NCBI GenBank assembly: GCA_022709425.1
Contig: JAKLIW010000005.1
Span: 178,974 to 242,973 of the forward strand
Origin: a bacterium
Lineage (GTDB): Bacteria > UBP6 > UBA1177 > JAKLFG01
Reading direction: 5' to 3'
DNA length: 64,000 nucleotides
Shown piece after piece: positions 1 to 8,552 of the stretch. Each line of letters starts with the position of its first letter. The stretch's first letter is position 1. The notes under the pieces are model-generated. The model was not told the DNA's origin. It saw only the letters and a list, made by a program, of their open reading frames with translations, and did no database searches. The position numbers and the translations under genes are program-made.

Positions 1-96
1 GCCATCGCGAAGACCACGGTCGAGTTCGGCGAGGTCGGCGTCTACCGCAAACTCGATGAAAAAATGGTACTGGAGATCCTGAAAAGGGCCTACTGA
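1..96 (+). CDS. 3' end of an unidentified protein (partial)
   Basis: Frame 1 is open from the first base to a TGA at 94-96 and gives a 31-residue C-terminal tail ending in ILKRAY. The gene begins outside the window. The tail is too short to assign a family. It meets the glycosyltransferase gene on the other strand tail to tail, with a 7-base overlap, so the two are convergent. The neighbouring polysaccharide genes make a cell-envelope role possible, but nothing in the tail shows this. Confidence 0.55.
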   Translation, partial: AIAKTTVEFGEVGVYRKLDEKMVLEILKRAY

Positions 97-1036
97 CTGG
101 TTTCCCGGTCCTTCCCGATCTGATCGATATCGGCCGCTATCTTTGCCCGTATCGCCGCGTAGGAATACTCTTCGGAAAGAATGGTCCGGTTCGCGATGAC
201 CGCATCGCGGGGCATCGGTGCGGCCAGAGAGGCTTCGTTCAGGTCGTCCGGTATCGTGAATAGAACGATGCCCCGCTTCCTGAGATAGGTATAAAGGATC
301 GAGGTCTTTGACATGAAGACCTTCGACCCGTTCCACAGCGCGAGAATGACCGAGCCGAACGCCTGTTGCCGTTCGTGGTAGAAGATCGCGGCCGAACAGG
401 AGCGCAGCAGTTCGGTATACTGCGGGAAGGGCATGAAGTCGAGCAGCGGTCTGAAGTTCGCGCCGAAACATTCGTTCCCGAGGCGCGCTATCTTGTGCGC
501 ATAGACCCGGTCGCCGTAGTTCAGCGGCACGATGATCTGCCGTTCGGCCAACGGTAGATGGTGCAATAGTTCGAACAGGTCGGCATGGTTGTTCTCGAAG
601 GTCGCCGAGTTGCCGATGAGTATTCCCTTTCCCTGCGCGATCGGGTCCTCCGGTATCGCTTCGGCCCGGCACACATCGCGGTCGAACGGATAGTTGAAAG
701 GCAGGCGGCGGGCGGAAAAGAACTCTTTGGGGGAGAGACGGTCGAATTCATCGGGGATGATGGTCGAACAGTAGTTCACCCGCCTGACGGCGTTCTCGAG
801 GGTCATCCGTTTCCGCGCTGCGGCCTGTTCGGGCGTTTCCCGCCACCGGGCAAGTTCGTCGCGCGCGCAGGCGTAAAGCTCGACCTGATCGGAGGACTTG
901 ATGCTCTTGAAGGTATACCGCGCCTTGTCGGTGGAGAACAGATACCGGTTGTGGGGTGTCAGGGCGTTGAACTGCGCTATCGCCGCATCGGTGAACGGGC
1001 TGTCGGGAACGAGGTGAAGGAACCGCGGCCGGTCAC
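90..1036 (-). CDS. GT56/WecF-like 4-acetamido-fucosyl (Fuc4NAc) transferase, probable frameshift near start
   Basis: The protein resembles TDP-Fuc4NAc:lipid II Fuc4NAc transferases (GT56, WecF), which add the third sugar of an enterobacterial-common-antigen-like repeat unit on undecaprenyl lipid at the inner membrane. Family-like stretches include GNSATFENNHAD, VPLNYGD and the acceptor-side stretch YHERQQAFGSVILALWNGSK. The first ATG in frame (804-806) would give only 238 residues. The same frame, without a stop, continues upstream and encodes RFLHLVPDSPFTDAAIAQFN and LTPHNRYLF, which is the expected family N-terminus. No ATG, GTG or TTG exists in that frame. A GTG at 1036-1034, overlapping the flippase stop (GTGA) and preceded by GGAGGA, is out of register by one base. 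A one-base loss near 1022-1027, real or from sequencing, would explain this. The exact sugar is not certain. Confidence 0.75.
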
Positions 1037-2505
1037 TTGAGTCCTCCGAAACGCTTCAGAGCGGCGAACCGGTCGCGCACCAGCATATGCCATTCAAGGA
1101 AAGCGGGTACCTTGAAAAGACGGGAAAGCGGCAGGTAGAGCGCAACGGCGCAGGAAAGCTGTACCGCGAGCAGTACGGCGAGCGGTAGCGTCCCGATAAG
1201 GCCGATGGCCCCTACGGCGGCGGCGGTCGCGATCGATATCAGGAACATGGGGACGATGTCGGCGATCTGTTCCTTCAGCGGATAGTCGATAAGGTCGCCG
1301 TTGTATTTCGCGTTGAGAAAATAGCTGATGATGCTGACGATCGTCTCCGCTATGACGAACGCGAGTACGCCGAAGGGGATCGCCGCAAGGATGAAGAAGA
1401 GGGTGATGGCTTTTTTCGCCACCTCGAGTTTGAGGAAGATATCGGTGCGTCCCTTTATCTGGCAGATGTTCAGGGTTATGGAATGGAGCGGATACAGCAT
1501 GCCCCCGAAGGCGAGTATCTGAAGATAGATGACCGACGGTTCCCATTTTGCGGTCAGGAGGAGAAGTATCGCGGGCCGCGCGGTCGCCGCGAGGATGAGC
1601 ATAGCGGGGAAGACGATGAAAGCGACGCTCTGGATGATGCGGCGATAGGCCGCCTTCAGCCGCGCATCGTCGTCCTGTATGGTTGCGAGCGTCGCATAGG
1701 AGACCTTCTGTACGATCAGGGTGGTGTTGACCGAAGGAAGGTCGTTGAACCGTTTGCTTTGCGTGTAAAAGCCGAGATCGCGGGTAGAGTAATATTTGCC
1801 GATGAGGACCGGGATGATGCTCCTGAAGACGACATTGAGGAGCGACGAGGCGAGCAGGTTCGACGAGAAGCCGAACAGCGACGATATCGACGTCCTCGAA
1901 AAGACGAAGAGCGGCCTCCATGCGCTGAACACCCAGTAGAGAAGCGCCTGAACGACGGCGCTGACGATCGACTGCCCCACGAGCGCCCACAGGCCGAACC
2001 CGCGGTAGGCCATGGCGACGCCCACCGCGCCCGACACGATGACCGCGGCGAGGGCGACATAGGCCTGCGGCTTGAATTCGAGGCGCTTCTGGAGGATGGT
2101 CATCTGGATGAGAGCGAACGAATTGATGACGATGGTCGTTCCGAGCACCCGGGCGATCGGAACGAGCTGCGGTTCGTTGAAGAACCGGGCGATGGCCGGC
2201 GCGGCAAGATAGAGCAGGCCGTAGCAGGCGATCGATATGAAGAGGTTGAAGTAGAAGACGGTCGAGTAGTCGGTCTCCGTCACCTCCTTTCTTTGAATGA
2301 GCGCGGCGCCGAAACCGCTGTCGATGAGCACATTCGAGAACATGAGGAATACCGTCAGTATCCCGACGATACCGTAGTCGGCGGGACTCAGTATGCGGGC
2401 GATGATGATGGTGATGATGAACTGGATGATCTGCTGTCCCCACTTCTCGACGGCGGCCCACGTGACGCCGGAGACCGTTTTTCCCTTGAGCGATGAGGTG
2501 GGCAT
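1033..2505 (-). CDS. Wzx/PST-family polysaccharide flippase
   Basis: This is a 490-residue polytopic membrane protein of the PST/MVF group (WzxC/TuaB-like), which moves undecaprenyl-linked oligosaccharide repeat units across the inner membrane. The N-terminus (SLKGKTVSGVTWAAVEKWGQQIIQF) and the motif ARILSPADYGIVGIL are typical of the family. About 12-14 hydrophobic segments are visible, ending in a basic tail. The length is normal. Its stop overlaps the GTG of the WecF-like gene and its start lies 18 bp after the cyclase stop, so it may be read from the same transcript. No good ribosome site is visible before the ATG. Pairing with a Fuc4NAc-type transferase suggests an ECA-like or O-antigen-like glycan. 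Confidence 0.9.
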   Translation of the reverse strand: MPTSSLKGKTVSGVTWAAVEKWGQQIIQFIITIIIARILSPADYGIVGILTVFLMFSNVLIDSGFGAALIQRKEVTETDYSTVFYFNLFISIACYGLLYLAAPAIARFFNEPQLVPIARVLGTTIVINSFALIQMTILQKRLEFKPQAYVALAAVIVSGAVGVAMAYRGFGLWALVGQSIVSAVVQALLYWVFSAWRPLFVFSRTSISSLFGFSSNLLASSLLNVVFRSIIPVLIGKYYSTRDLGFYTQSKRFNDLPSVNTTLIVQKVSYATLATIQDDDARLKAAYRRIIQSVAFIVFPAMLILAATARPAILLLLTAKWEPSVIYLQILAFGGMLYPLHSITLNICQIKGRTDIFLKLEVAKKAITLFFILAAIPFGVLAFVIAETIVSIISYFLNAKYNGDLIDYPLKEQIADIVPMFLISIATAAAVGAIGLIGTLPLAVLLAVQLSCAVALYLPLSRLFKVPAFLEWHMLVRDRFAALKRFGGLK

Positions 2506-2523
2506 CGGTTGATATCGACGCGG

Positions 2524-5500
2524 TTAGTTGTTTTTCAGCGAACCGATGCGGTCGCGGTATTCGGCGCGCGGTGCGGTTTTGAAGAGCGCTTCGTAGAGTT
2601 CCAACGCCTTGGCGCGGTGTTTTGGTCCCTTCGTGAATTCGGCGAGATAATAGTATATCGCCGCCGTCTGATCGTTGGTCTGGCATTCGCCCATCATCTT
2701 TTCGAGCACGGCGGCGGCGGCGGCGGCATCGGTGCGCGCCATGATGCGCTCCTTGAGGAGCCGCGCCTTGAAGAGGAAGTCCTTGCGGCCGACCGCCTCG
2801 CTGATCTGTATCGCCTCGTCGTTGAGCGGCGTCGCAGCGGCGACCTGTCCCATCTCAAAGAGCAGTTCCGCCTTTTCGAAGAGGAACTCGCACATGAGGT
2901 TTTTAAGGGAGAATTCGGTCGCGATCTTGAGGGCGCGGTCGTAGTAGTCGCGCGCCTGTTCGTACTGTTTCTGCCGTTTGGAAACGTTACCGAGCATGTT
3001 GTTGGCCATCGCGACATGGCGGGAACTGCCGAGTTCCGCCGCGATGTTGCGCTGTTCCTTGAACGACGTTATAGCTTCTTCGTAGTTGCCCATCCAGAAG
3101 AGCAGTTCGCCCATATTGTTGTGGGTGTAGGCGATGTAGAATTTCGAGCCGAACTTCTGATAGACCTCGAGGCTTTCGCGGTAGTAGCGCAGTGCGTTGT
3201 CGAAATCGTTGAGGTAGGAACACGACAGGCCGAGATTTAGTTTCGCCACGGCGAGATCGAGTTCGGCGCCCAGTTCTTCTGCGATGCCGAGCACCCGCCG
3301 GTAGTATTCCTGCGCCTTGCGGTAATCGCCGCGGTAGTAGGCGACGCCGCCGAGGTAGCGGTTGGAGACCATGATGTTGGCGCGGTCGTCGAGTTCCTGC
3401 GCGATGGCGAGCCGGCGGTTAAAGAAGTCGACCGCGTTATCGAGATCGCCTTTGTAATAGTAGATGAGTCCGATGTAGCCGAGTACCGTCGATTCGCCCG
3501 CCTTGCCGCCGGTGGATCGGTAGGTCTCGAAGGCGCGGTCCAAGAGTTCGCGCGATTCGTCGTAGCGTCCCTTTTCCAGCAGAAGATAGCCGAGTTCCCG
3601 CATGTTATCGGCGCTGCGGGGGACATCCTTTAGTTCTTCGGCCGCCCCGAGCGCGGCGCGGAAGGATTCTTCCGCCTCTTTCCATTTGCCGATAAGTTTA
3701 TAGACGCCGCCGAGCTTGTGGCGGATGTCGGCCTGTTCGGCCGGGTCGTCGATGTATTCGAGCAGTTTGACGTAGAAGCGTATCGCGTCCTCATTCTGGT
3801 AATGTTCGCGGGCGAAATCGGCCGCTTTGCGGAGGTAATGGCGCGTTTTGTCGCGTTCCTCTGCCCGTTCAAAGTGGAACGCCATCTCGGAGGCGTGTTT
3901 GTCCTCGGTTGCATAGGTCCGTTCCATCGTGTCGGCGACGATGCGGTGGAGCGCTTTGAGCCGTCCGCGGAGTTGCATATCGTAGGCTGCTTCGCGCAGA
4001 AGAAGGTTGCGGAACGAGTAGAGCAGTTCCGACATCGGCGTCCATATCCGTTCGTCGCGGCCTTCGGAAAGAAGCGAAGGGACATCCTGCTCATGCATGA
4101 TCGCGGCGAATATGGAAACATCTATCTCCCGGCCGAGGACCGAGGCGGTGAAGACGCCGTCCTTAAGCCGTTGGGAGAGGCGGTCGATACGGCTGATCAG
4201 GAGCGCGTTGACCCCCTGCGGGATATCGATACTGCCGCCGATGGCATGGTATTGGCCGTTGCGAAGCTCTAAAAGGCCGTTTGTTTTGAGGTAGAAACAG
4301 ATCTGTTCCACGAAAAAGGGATTTCCTTCGCTGCGTCGCATGATGAGCGCCTGCAGTTCGTCTCCGGTCGGCGCGCCGAGAAGTTTTTCAGAAAGGAGCG
4401 CCACCGCGGGGGGCGGGAGCCGGTCGAGCGCCAGTTCGAGACGGGGCACCTCGTCGTCGATATCGATGGAGGGTTTGGTGCCGTCGTCGCCGTAACGACC
4501 GAGGATGCCCAAAGAGAAGGGGAAGTGTTTCGTCTGGCGGAAAAGGACCTTGATGATCTCGCGCGAGTCGTTGTCGAGCCATTGGATGTCGTCCAGCACG
4601 ATGATCACGGGGCGGGCGAGCGCGAGCGCCTTGATGAACTCCTTGACGGCGTACAGGGTGTTCTCGAACCGGCTTTTCGCGTCCAATTTCTCGTAGAGAC
4701 TGTCTTTCCATTCGATGCCGATGAGGGCGGCGAGGAAGGACTTGGTGCGGATCAGCTCCTCGGTCACTTCCTGCACGATGCGGGCGTCGGGATAGGTGGC
4801 GATGTTCGCCATCACGGCGGCCCACCGGCTCTCGAAGCGTTTTTTCTTCTCGGCGGCGTTCTCGGCGTCGCTCTGTTCGAAATAGCGTTCGAGGAAGGTC
4901 GTGAAGGGGTTCATCGACTTGCGCAGTATCGAATCGGCGGCGAGCGTCAGTAGCTCGACCTCGCCGGTCAATTCCTTTTTGACGGCGGCCAGCAGGCGCG
5001 TCTTGCCGATGCCGGGATCGCCCCAGACCGCCAGTACGCCGGGGTTGCGGCCCTTTTTAAGCGGCGCGAAGAACTCAAGCGCCTTCTTCAGGTCGGCCTC
5101 GCGCCCGATCATCTCCTGTTCGAAGGATATCTCGTCACTGCGCGATTTCTGGCCGCGCAGGGAGAAGACCTTTATCTTTTCGGTCTTGCCTTTGAATTGA
5201 TATTCGCCGAGCGGCGCGATATCGTAGGTCTCCTCGATCTTGCTCGCGACACCTTCGGAGAGCCAGATCTCGCCCCACTGGGCCTTCATCATGAAACGGG
5301 CGGCGAGATTGACCCGGTCGCCGAGCACCGTGTAGGTCGAGCGGCGGTCGCTACCGACGAACCCGGCGTAGACCTCACCGTGGGTGATCCCGCACCGGAA
5401 CCCGATATCGACCCGTTCCTTGAGCGCCAATATGAAACTGACTGCCCGCTGAATGTTGTTCTCATAGCTGACCGGCGCGCCGAAAAGGATGAGCATGTTG

Positions 5501-6339
5501 CCCCCCTTGTCGCCGAAGTCGACCAGATTGAAATAACCGCCGAATGCGTCGGTCGTTTCAATGGCCGCGGCGACGAATTTGTCGAGCGCCTCGAAGCTGT
5601 CAGGCTGCTGGAAGGATATGAAGACCGGTACGATGTCGCGGAATTCGCCCGACAGTTTCTGTTCGTAGAGCTGTTCGGGGAAGAACAGACGGCCGACCTC
5701 TTTGACGATGGGGGCCTCGGTGTTGGTCGTTCCGCTTTTCTTGGCGGAACAGGTCTCGATGCGGTGGAAGCCGCCTTCCCCGACCGGCGCGGCCTTGAAC
5801 AGGTCGGGCCGCGTCATAGCCATCGCGGCGTCGTCCAAGATGATGTCGCCGGAACAGGCGTGATGTTCGGCGCCGGCGCAACCGTCTATCGCCGCGCCCC
5901 GGAAGAAGAAGGTGCGATGATATTCGGTGCCGGGGATGCCCCAGTGGACCGCGCCGTATGATATGCCGATCTTGGCGCTGATGGCGAACGATCCGTAGGG
6001 GGTCTCGTGGCAGGCGTTGGTGCGGAATATCTCCTGTATCTCCATGGCGGCGACACAGGGTTTACAGACATCCTTCCCGGGGAATATGGCGGTGAAGGCA
6101 TCGCCCGCGAATCCGGTGATGAAGCCGTCATTCCGGTAGACGGCGTCGATGACGGGGCTGAAGGTCGAGTTGAGGATATCGGATATGTGTTCGGCGCCGA
6201 CCTTGCCCTGCCGCATGAGCTTCTCGGTCATCGAGGTGAAGCCCGAAACGTCGACGAACATCCCGGCGGCATCAAGGTCGCCGCGAAGGAGACCCTTTCT
6301 GAACTGTTCCTGAATAAAGCCAGGAAAAAGACTACGCAT
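2524..6339 (-). CDS. Tandem class III adenylate cyclase - AAA ATPase - TPR signalling protein
   Basis: 1271 residues with the order of soluble adenylyl cyclase (sAC-like): cyclase domain 1 (about 22-180), cyclase domain 2 (about 235-395), an NTPase with Walker A GDPGIGKT (440-447) and Walker B-like IIVLDDIQWLD, then TPR repeats (about 830-1200, with units such as GKWKEAEESFRAAL and YYYKGDLDNAVDFFNRRLAI). Domain 1 keeps the metal Asp residues (D30 in FVDVSGFT, D80 in GFAGDAF) but has lost the N/R transition-state pair. Domain 2 has Ser at the first metal position (S242) but keeps N344 and R348 in VLGDRVNLAARF. The two halves are therefore complementary. No membrane segment is seen, so it is probably cytoplasmic. 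A promoter-like pair lies at 6370-6399. The signal sensed by the TPR and ATPase parts is unknown. Confidence 0.88.
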   Translation of the reverse strand: MRSLFPGFIQEQFRKGLLRGDLDAAGMFVDVSGFTSMTEKLMRQGKVGAEHISDILNSTFSPVIDAVYRNDGFITGFAGDAFTAIFPGKDVCKPCVAAMEIQEIFRTNACHETPYGSFAISAKIGISYGAVHWGIPGTEYHRTFFFRGAAIDGCAGAEHHACSGDIILDDAAMAMTRPDLFKAAPVGEGGFHRIETCSAKKSGTTNTEAPIVKEVGRLFFPEQLYEQKLSGEFRDIVPVFISFQQPDSFEALDKFVAAAIETTDAFGGYFNLVDFGDKGGNMLILFGAPVSYENNIQRAVSFILALKERVDIGFRCGITHGEVYAGFVGSDRRSTYTVLGDRVNLAARFMMKAQWGEIWLSEGVASKIEETYDIAPLGEYQFKGKTEKIKVFSLRGQKSRSDEISFEQEMIGREADLKKALEFFAPLKKGRNPGVLAVWGDPGIGKTRLLAAVKKELTGEVELLTLAADSILRKSMNPFTTFLERYFEQSDAENAAEKKKRFESRWAAVMANIATYPDARIVQEVTEELIRTKSFLAALIGIEWKDSLYEKLDAKSRFENTLYAVKEFIKALALARPVIIVLDDIQWLDNDSREIIKVLFRQTKHFPFSLGILGRYGDDGTKPSIDIDDEVPRLELALDRLPPPAVALLSEKLLGAPTGDELQALIMRRSEGNPFFVEQICFYLKTNGLLELRNGQYHAIGGSIDIPQGVNALLISRIDRLSQRLKDGVFTASVLGREIDVSIFAAIMHEQDVPSLLSEGRDERIWTPMSELLYSFRNLLLREAAYDMQLRGRLKALHRIVADTMERTYATEDKHASEMAFHFERAEERDKTRHYLRKAADFAREHYQNEDAIRFYVKLLEYIDDPAEQADIRHKLGGVYKLIGKWKEAEESFRAALGAAEELKDVPRSADNMRELGYLLLEKGRYDESRELLDRAFETYRSTGGKAGESTVLGYIGLIYYYKGDLDNAVDFFNRRLAIAQELDDRANIMVSNRYLGGVAYYRGDYRKAQEYYRRVLGIAEELGAELDLAVAKLNLGLSCSYLNDFDNALRYYRESLEVYQKFGSKFYIAYTHNNMGELLFWMGNYEEAITSFKEQRNIAAELGSSRHVAMANNMLGNVSKRQKQYEQARDYYDRALKIATEFSLKNLMCEFLFEKAELLFEMGQVAAATPLNDEAIQISEAVGRKDFLFKARLLKERIMARTDAAAAAAVLEKMMGECQTNDQTAAIYYYLAEFTKGPKHRAKALELYEALFKTAPRAEYRDRIGSLKNN

Positions 6340-6369
6340 GGGCGCCCCGGTACCCCATATATAAGAAAA

Positions 6370-6399
6370 CTATCACGAGGCTAGCCGATTCGATGTCAA
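6370..6399 (-). promoter_or_regulatory. Promoter-like pair before the cyclase gene
   Basis: On the minus strand TTGACA (6399-6394) and TGATAG (6375-6370) are separated by 18 bp. The -35 is perfect and the -10 weak. A run of TATATA lies just downstream. Confidence 0.4.
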
Positions 6400-6415
6400 A
6401 ATGCAAGTTTAGCAT

Positions 6416-7237
6416 TCAGGGACGACACATAAAGGAGGGATCGTTGAGAATGCCCTTGCGGAAAAGGGAGATCAGAACCGTTCCCGGCACCACCGGGTTG
6501 CCGGTCGGCCGGTCGAAAAGCGGCGTGTAGGGCGGCGCCACCTCGCCCGGCAGGAAGAGCGGTTCGCCGGTGTAGGCGTAATACAGCGTCACGTCCCGAA
6601 AAGAGGCGGCTATGAAGGTAGCCGTGCTTTCGCGGTGGACCGTCACGATCTCGGTGGAAAAGGGGAGGTCGAACGGGCCGCTGGCCTCCACGAATATACC
6701 GCGCGCCGGATTCCAGCCGGTGACCTCGACGCAGTCGTAGGCGGCGCGTAGTTCGGGTATCATGTAGAGCGGCATGTCGTCGGCATCCTCGGGCAGGGTC
6801 GCGTTCCCGACGAGTTCTTTCCGTGCGGCCAGCGCGGTATGGACGGTGGCGGCATCCAGCGCTTCGGCGCGTTCCGGGGCCATGCGCCGCTCAAGGACCG
6901 CCATCTCGCCGTCGAGGTAAACCACGGTCATGTCGTACAGGCGGCGGCACTCATCGTCGAACCAAAGACAACGTCCTTTATGATATTCGGCCGATCGTTT
7001 GAGAAGCTGGAGCTTTTTATAAGCCGCCAAGCCGACTAGGTATTTTCGCGCCGCGGCGTTGTGTTGTTCCTTGGCGGTGGCGAGTCGACGATCTATTTCG
7101 ACCAACTCCTTCTTGATCCGCTCGTCCAATATTTTTTTACGGTTGGTGGCGTAGGTGTCGGCGCCGTCGAGGGTGATGAAGCCGAAACAGAGGAGGGTCG
7201 CCAGCGCTCCGGCGAAAAGGTCAGAGTATCTCTTCAT
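6416..7237 (-). CDS. Secreted hypothetical protein with N-terminal coiled coil
   Basis: 273 residues of unknown function. Residues 5-26 form a hydrophobic signal-like segment (FAGALATLLCFGFITLDGA). Residues about 32-75 are charged and helical (KKILDERIKKELVEIDRRLATAKEQ), suggesting a coiled coil. The rest is a mixed beta-rich region with four Cys in total, two of them in CLWFDDEC. The gene overlaps the end of the upstream CBM9-like lipoprotein by 17 bp, so the two are translated from one message and may act together in the envelope. No recognised catalytic motif is visible. No clear Shine-Dalgarno site precedes the ATG, consistent with coupling to the upstream gene. Confidence 0.6.
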   Translation of the reverse strand: MKRYSDLFAGALATLLCFGFITLDGADTYATNRKKILDERIKKELVEIDRRLATAKEQHNAAARKYLVGLAAYKKLQLLKRSAEYHKGRCLWFDDECRRLYDMTVVYLDGEMAVLERRMAPERAEALDAATVHTALAARKELVGNATLPEDADDMPLYMIPELRAAYDCVEVTGWNPARGIFVEASGPFDLPFSTEIVTVHRESTATFIAASFRDVTLYYAYTGEPLFLPGEVAPPYTPLFDRPTGNPVVPGTVLISLFRKGILNDPSFMCRP

Positions 7238-8411
7238 ATACGAATATCAGGTCGCCCATGTTGCGCAGATAGTGAAAGTCGCCTTTGTAGGGGGGGACCC
7301 ACGCGGAGAACTCGGGTTTCTTGTTGCCGCCGTTACGGTCGATCCGATACATATATGCTTTCCAGACATCGCCGTCTTTGGGGGGGATATGGGTCGAATC
7401 GACTATCGTCGCCCACGGTATCGCTATCTCGGCGCTCCAGCCTTTATCGGTGTCGTCGGACTTATTGAGGGTGCCGTCGACCTGTACGGCGAACTTGATG
7501 CCCGAATCCCACGCGACATCCATCCCCTTGCGCGGTCCGCCCTTGAATGATGCGTCGAATTTGACCCCGGCGGCGCTCACCTGCATCTCCCAATATTCAT
7601 CCTTGTCGCCGTCGCCGTCGACGAATATCTCGACCACATCGTCATGGTCGTATATCTTGTCGTCGCTGTTCTTGAGCGTCGCGTAGACATCGTCATCTTC
7701 GCAGTCGAACGAGACATAGAAATATTTCTCATCCATCGCGGTCCGTACGATCGTCTGTTTCTGCGCCATGTTCTCGCCGGAGGTGAGCCAGAATTTGCCG
7801 CCGGTCTGCGCGTTCTGCCAATAGCTTTCCTTGAGTTTGCCGTCGATCTTTATCTGGTTGCGCGATTCCCCGGCCACCGCGTAGACCTTCATCTGTTTCT
7901 TGACCAGTTTCGGCTTGGATATCTCGACCGGCGGGAGTTTCGCCCGGTTCTTGCCGTCGTTGAGGGCCGGTTCGGGGGTCATCCGGTCGTTGCCCTTGAA
8001 AAAGCCGGCATGGACGATCATCTTGTCGCTGTCGAACCAGACCGGCAGTTCCTTGACCGCGGCGTCATCACGGATGATGTCGTTAAGCGGCAGTTCCTTC
8101 ATGCGGCCGTCGGCGAAAGGATGATCGTAAACGAATATCTGCTCGCCCGACGGATCCTCGAAGTGGTAGAACATCTTCCACCCTTCGGAGAGCTGTTTCT
8201 TAAATCGCCAGAAGGAGACGATCTTGAAGCTCTGGCCGTGCTGCGGTTTGAGCGGATCGGTGTAGAACGAGATAAGTTCGGCCGCGCCGTCGTCGAACGA
8301 TGCGTTCACTTTCTGGGCGAAGACCGGTATCTCGCTCTCTTTGACCACGCCGGCCGGTTTCGAGCAGGCGGCGACGACGAAAAAGGTGATCAGCACAGCG
8401 ATTCTTTTCAT
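7221..8411 (-). CDS. CBM9-like (DOMON-fold) sugar-binding lipoprotein
   Basis: 396 residues beginning with a lipoprotein signal (MKRIAVLITFFVVAAC, lipidated C16). The middle (about 20-190) is of unknown fold. The C-terminal half (about 195-390) matches the carbohydrate-binding family 9 type of domain: KIDGKLKESYWQNAQ, then VSFDCEDDDVY, DDVVEIFVDGDGDKDEYWEM, GWSAEIAIPWATI and WKAYMYRIDR, the usual strand order. The ATG at 8411 was chosen because GGGAGGG precedes it and the lipobox follows. The frame stays open further upstream but that part is antisense to lgt and glyS. A role in binding a glycan, haem or another ligand at a membrane surface is possible. The ligand cannot be read from the sequence. 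Confidence 0.8.
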   Translation of the reverse strand: MKRIAVLITFFVVAACSKPAGVVKESEIPVFAQKVNASFDDGAAELISFYTDPLKPQHGQSFKIVSFWRFKKQLSEGWKMFYHFEDPSGEQIFVYDHPFADGRMKELPLNDIIRDDAAVKELPVWFDSDKMIVHAGFFKGNDRMTPEPALNDGKNRAKLPPVEISKPKLVKKQMKVYAVAGESRNQIKIDGKLKESYWQNAQTGGKFWLTSGENMAQKQTIVRTAMDEKYFYVSFDCEDDDVYATLKNSDDKIYDHDDVVEIFVDGDGDKDEYWEMQVSAAGVKFDASFKGGPRKGMDVAWDSGIKFAVQVDGTLNKSDDTDKGWSAEIAIPWATIVDSTHIPPKDGDVWKAYMYRIDRNGGNKKPEFSAWVPPYKGDFHYLRNMGDLIFVYEEIL

Positions 8412-8445
8412 GGGACCCTCCCGTAAATGATCATAACTCAGCGGC

Positions 8446-8473
8446 AGTCTAACCGGTTCGCGCCATTTCTCAA
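8446..8473 (-). promoter_or_regulatory. Promoter-like pair before the CBM9 lipoprotein
   Basis: TTGAGA (8473-8468) and TAGACT (8451-8446) on the minus strand, spaced 16 bp, 35 bp upstream of the ATG. Confidence 0.4.
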
Positions 8474-8500
8474 GAAAACTCGAAAAAGCGCCCTCAGTTC

Positions 8501-8528
8501 TTGACTTCGACACGCGATACCTTATCAT
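8501..8528 (+). promoter_or_regulatory. Promoter before the lgt-like gene
   Basis: TTGACT (8501-8506), 16 bp, TATCAT (8523-8528), with GAGG and the ATG following 16-25 bp later. It diverges from the promoter at 8446-8473. Confidence 0.55.
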
Positions 8529-8552
8529 CGCTCCGGTACGTACGAGGTGCGC

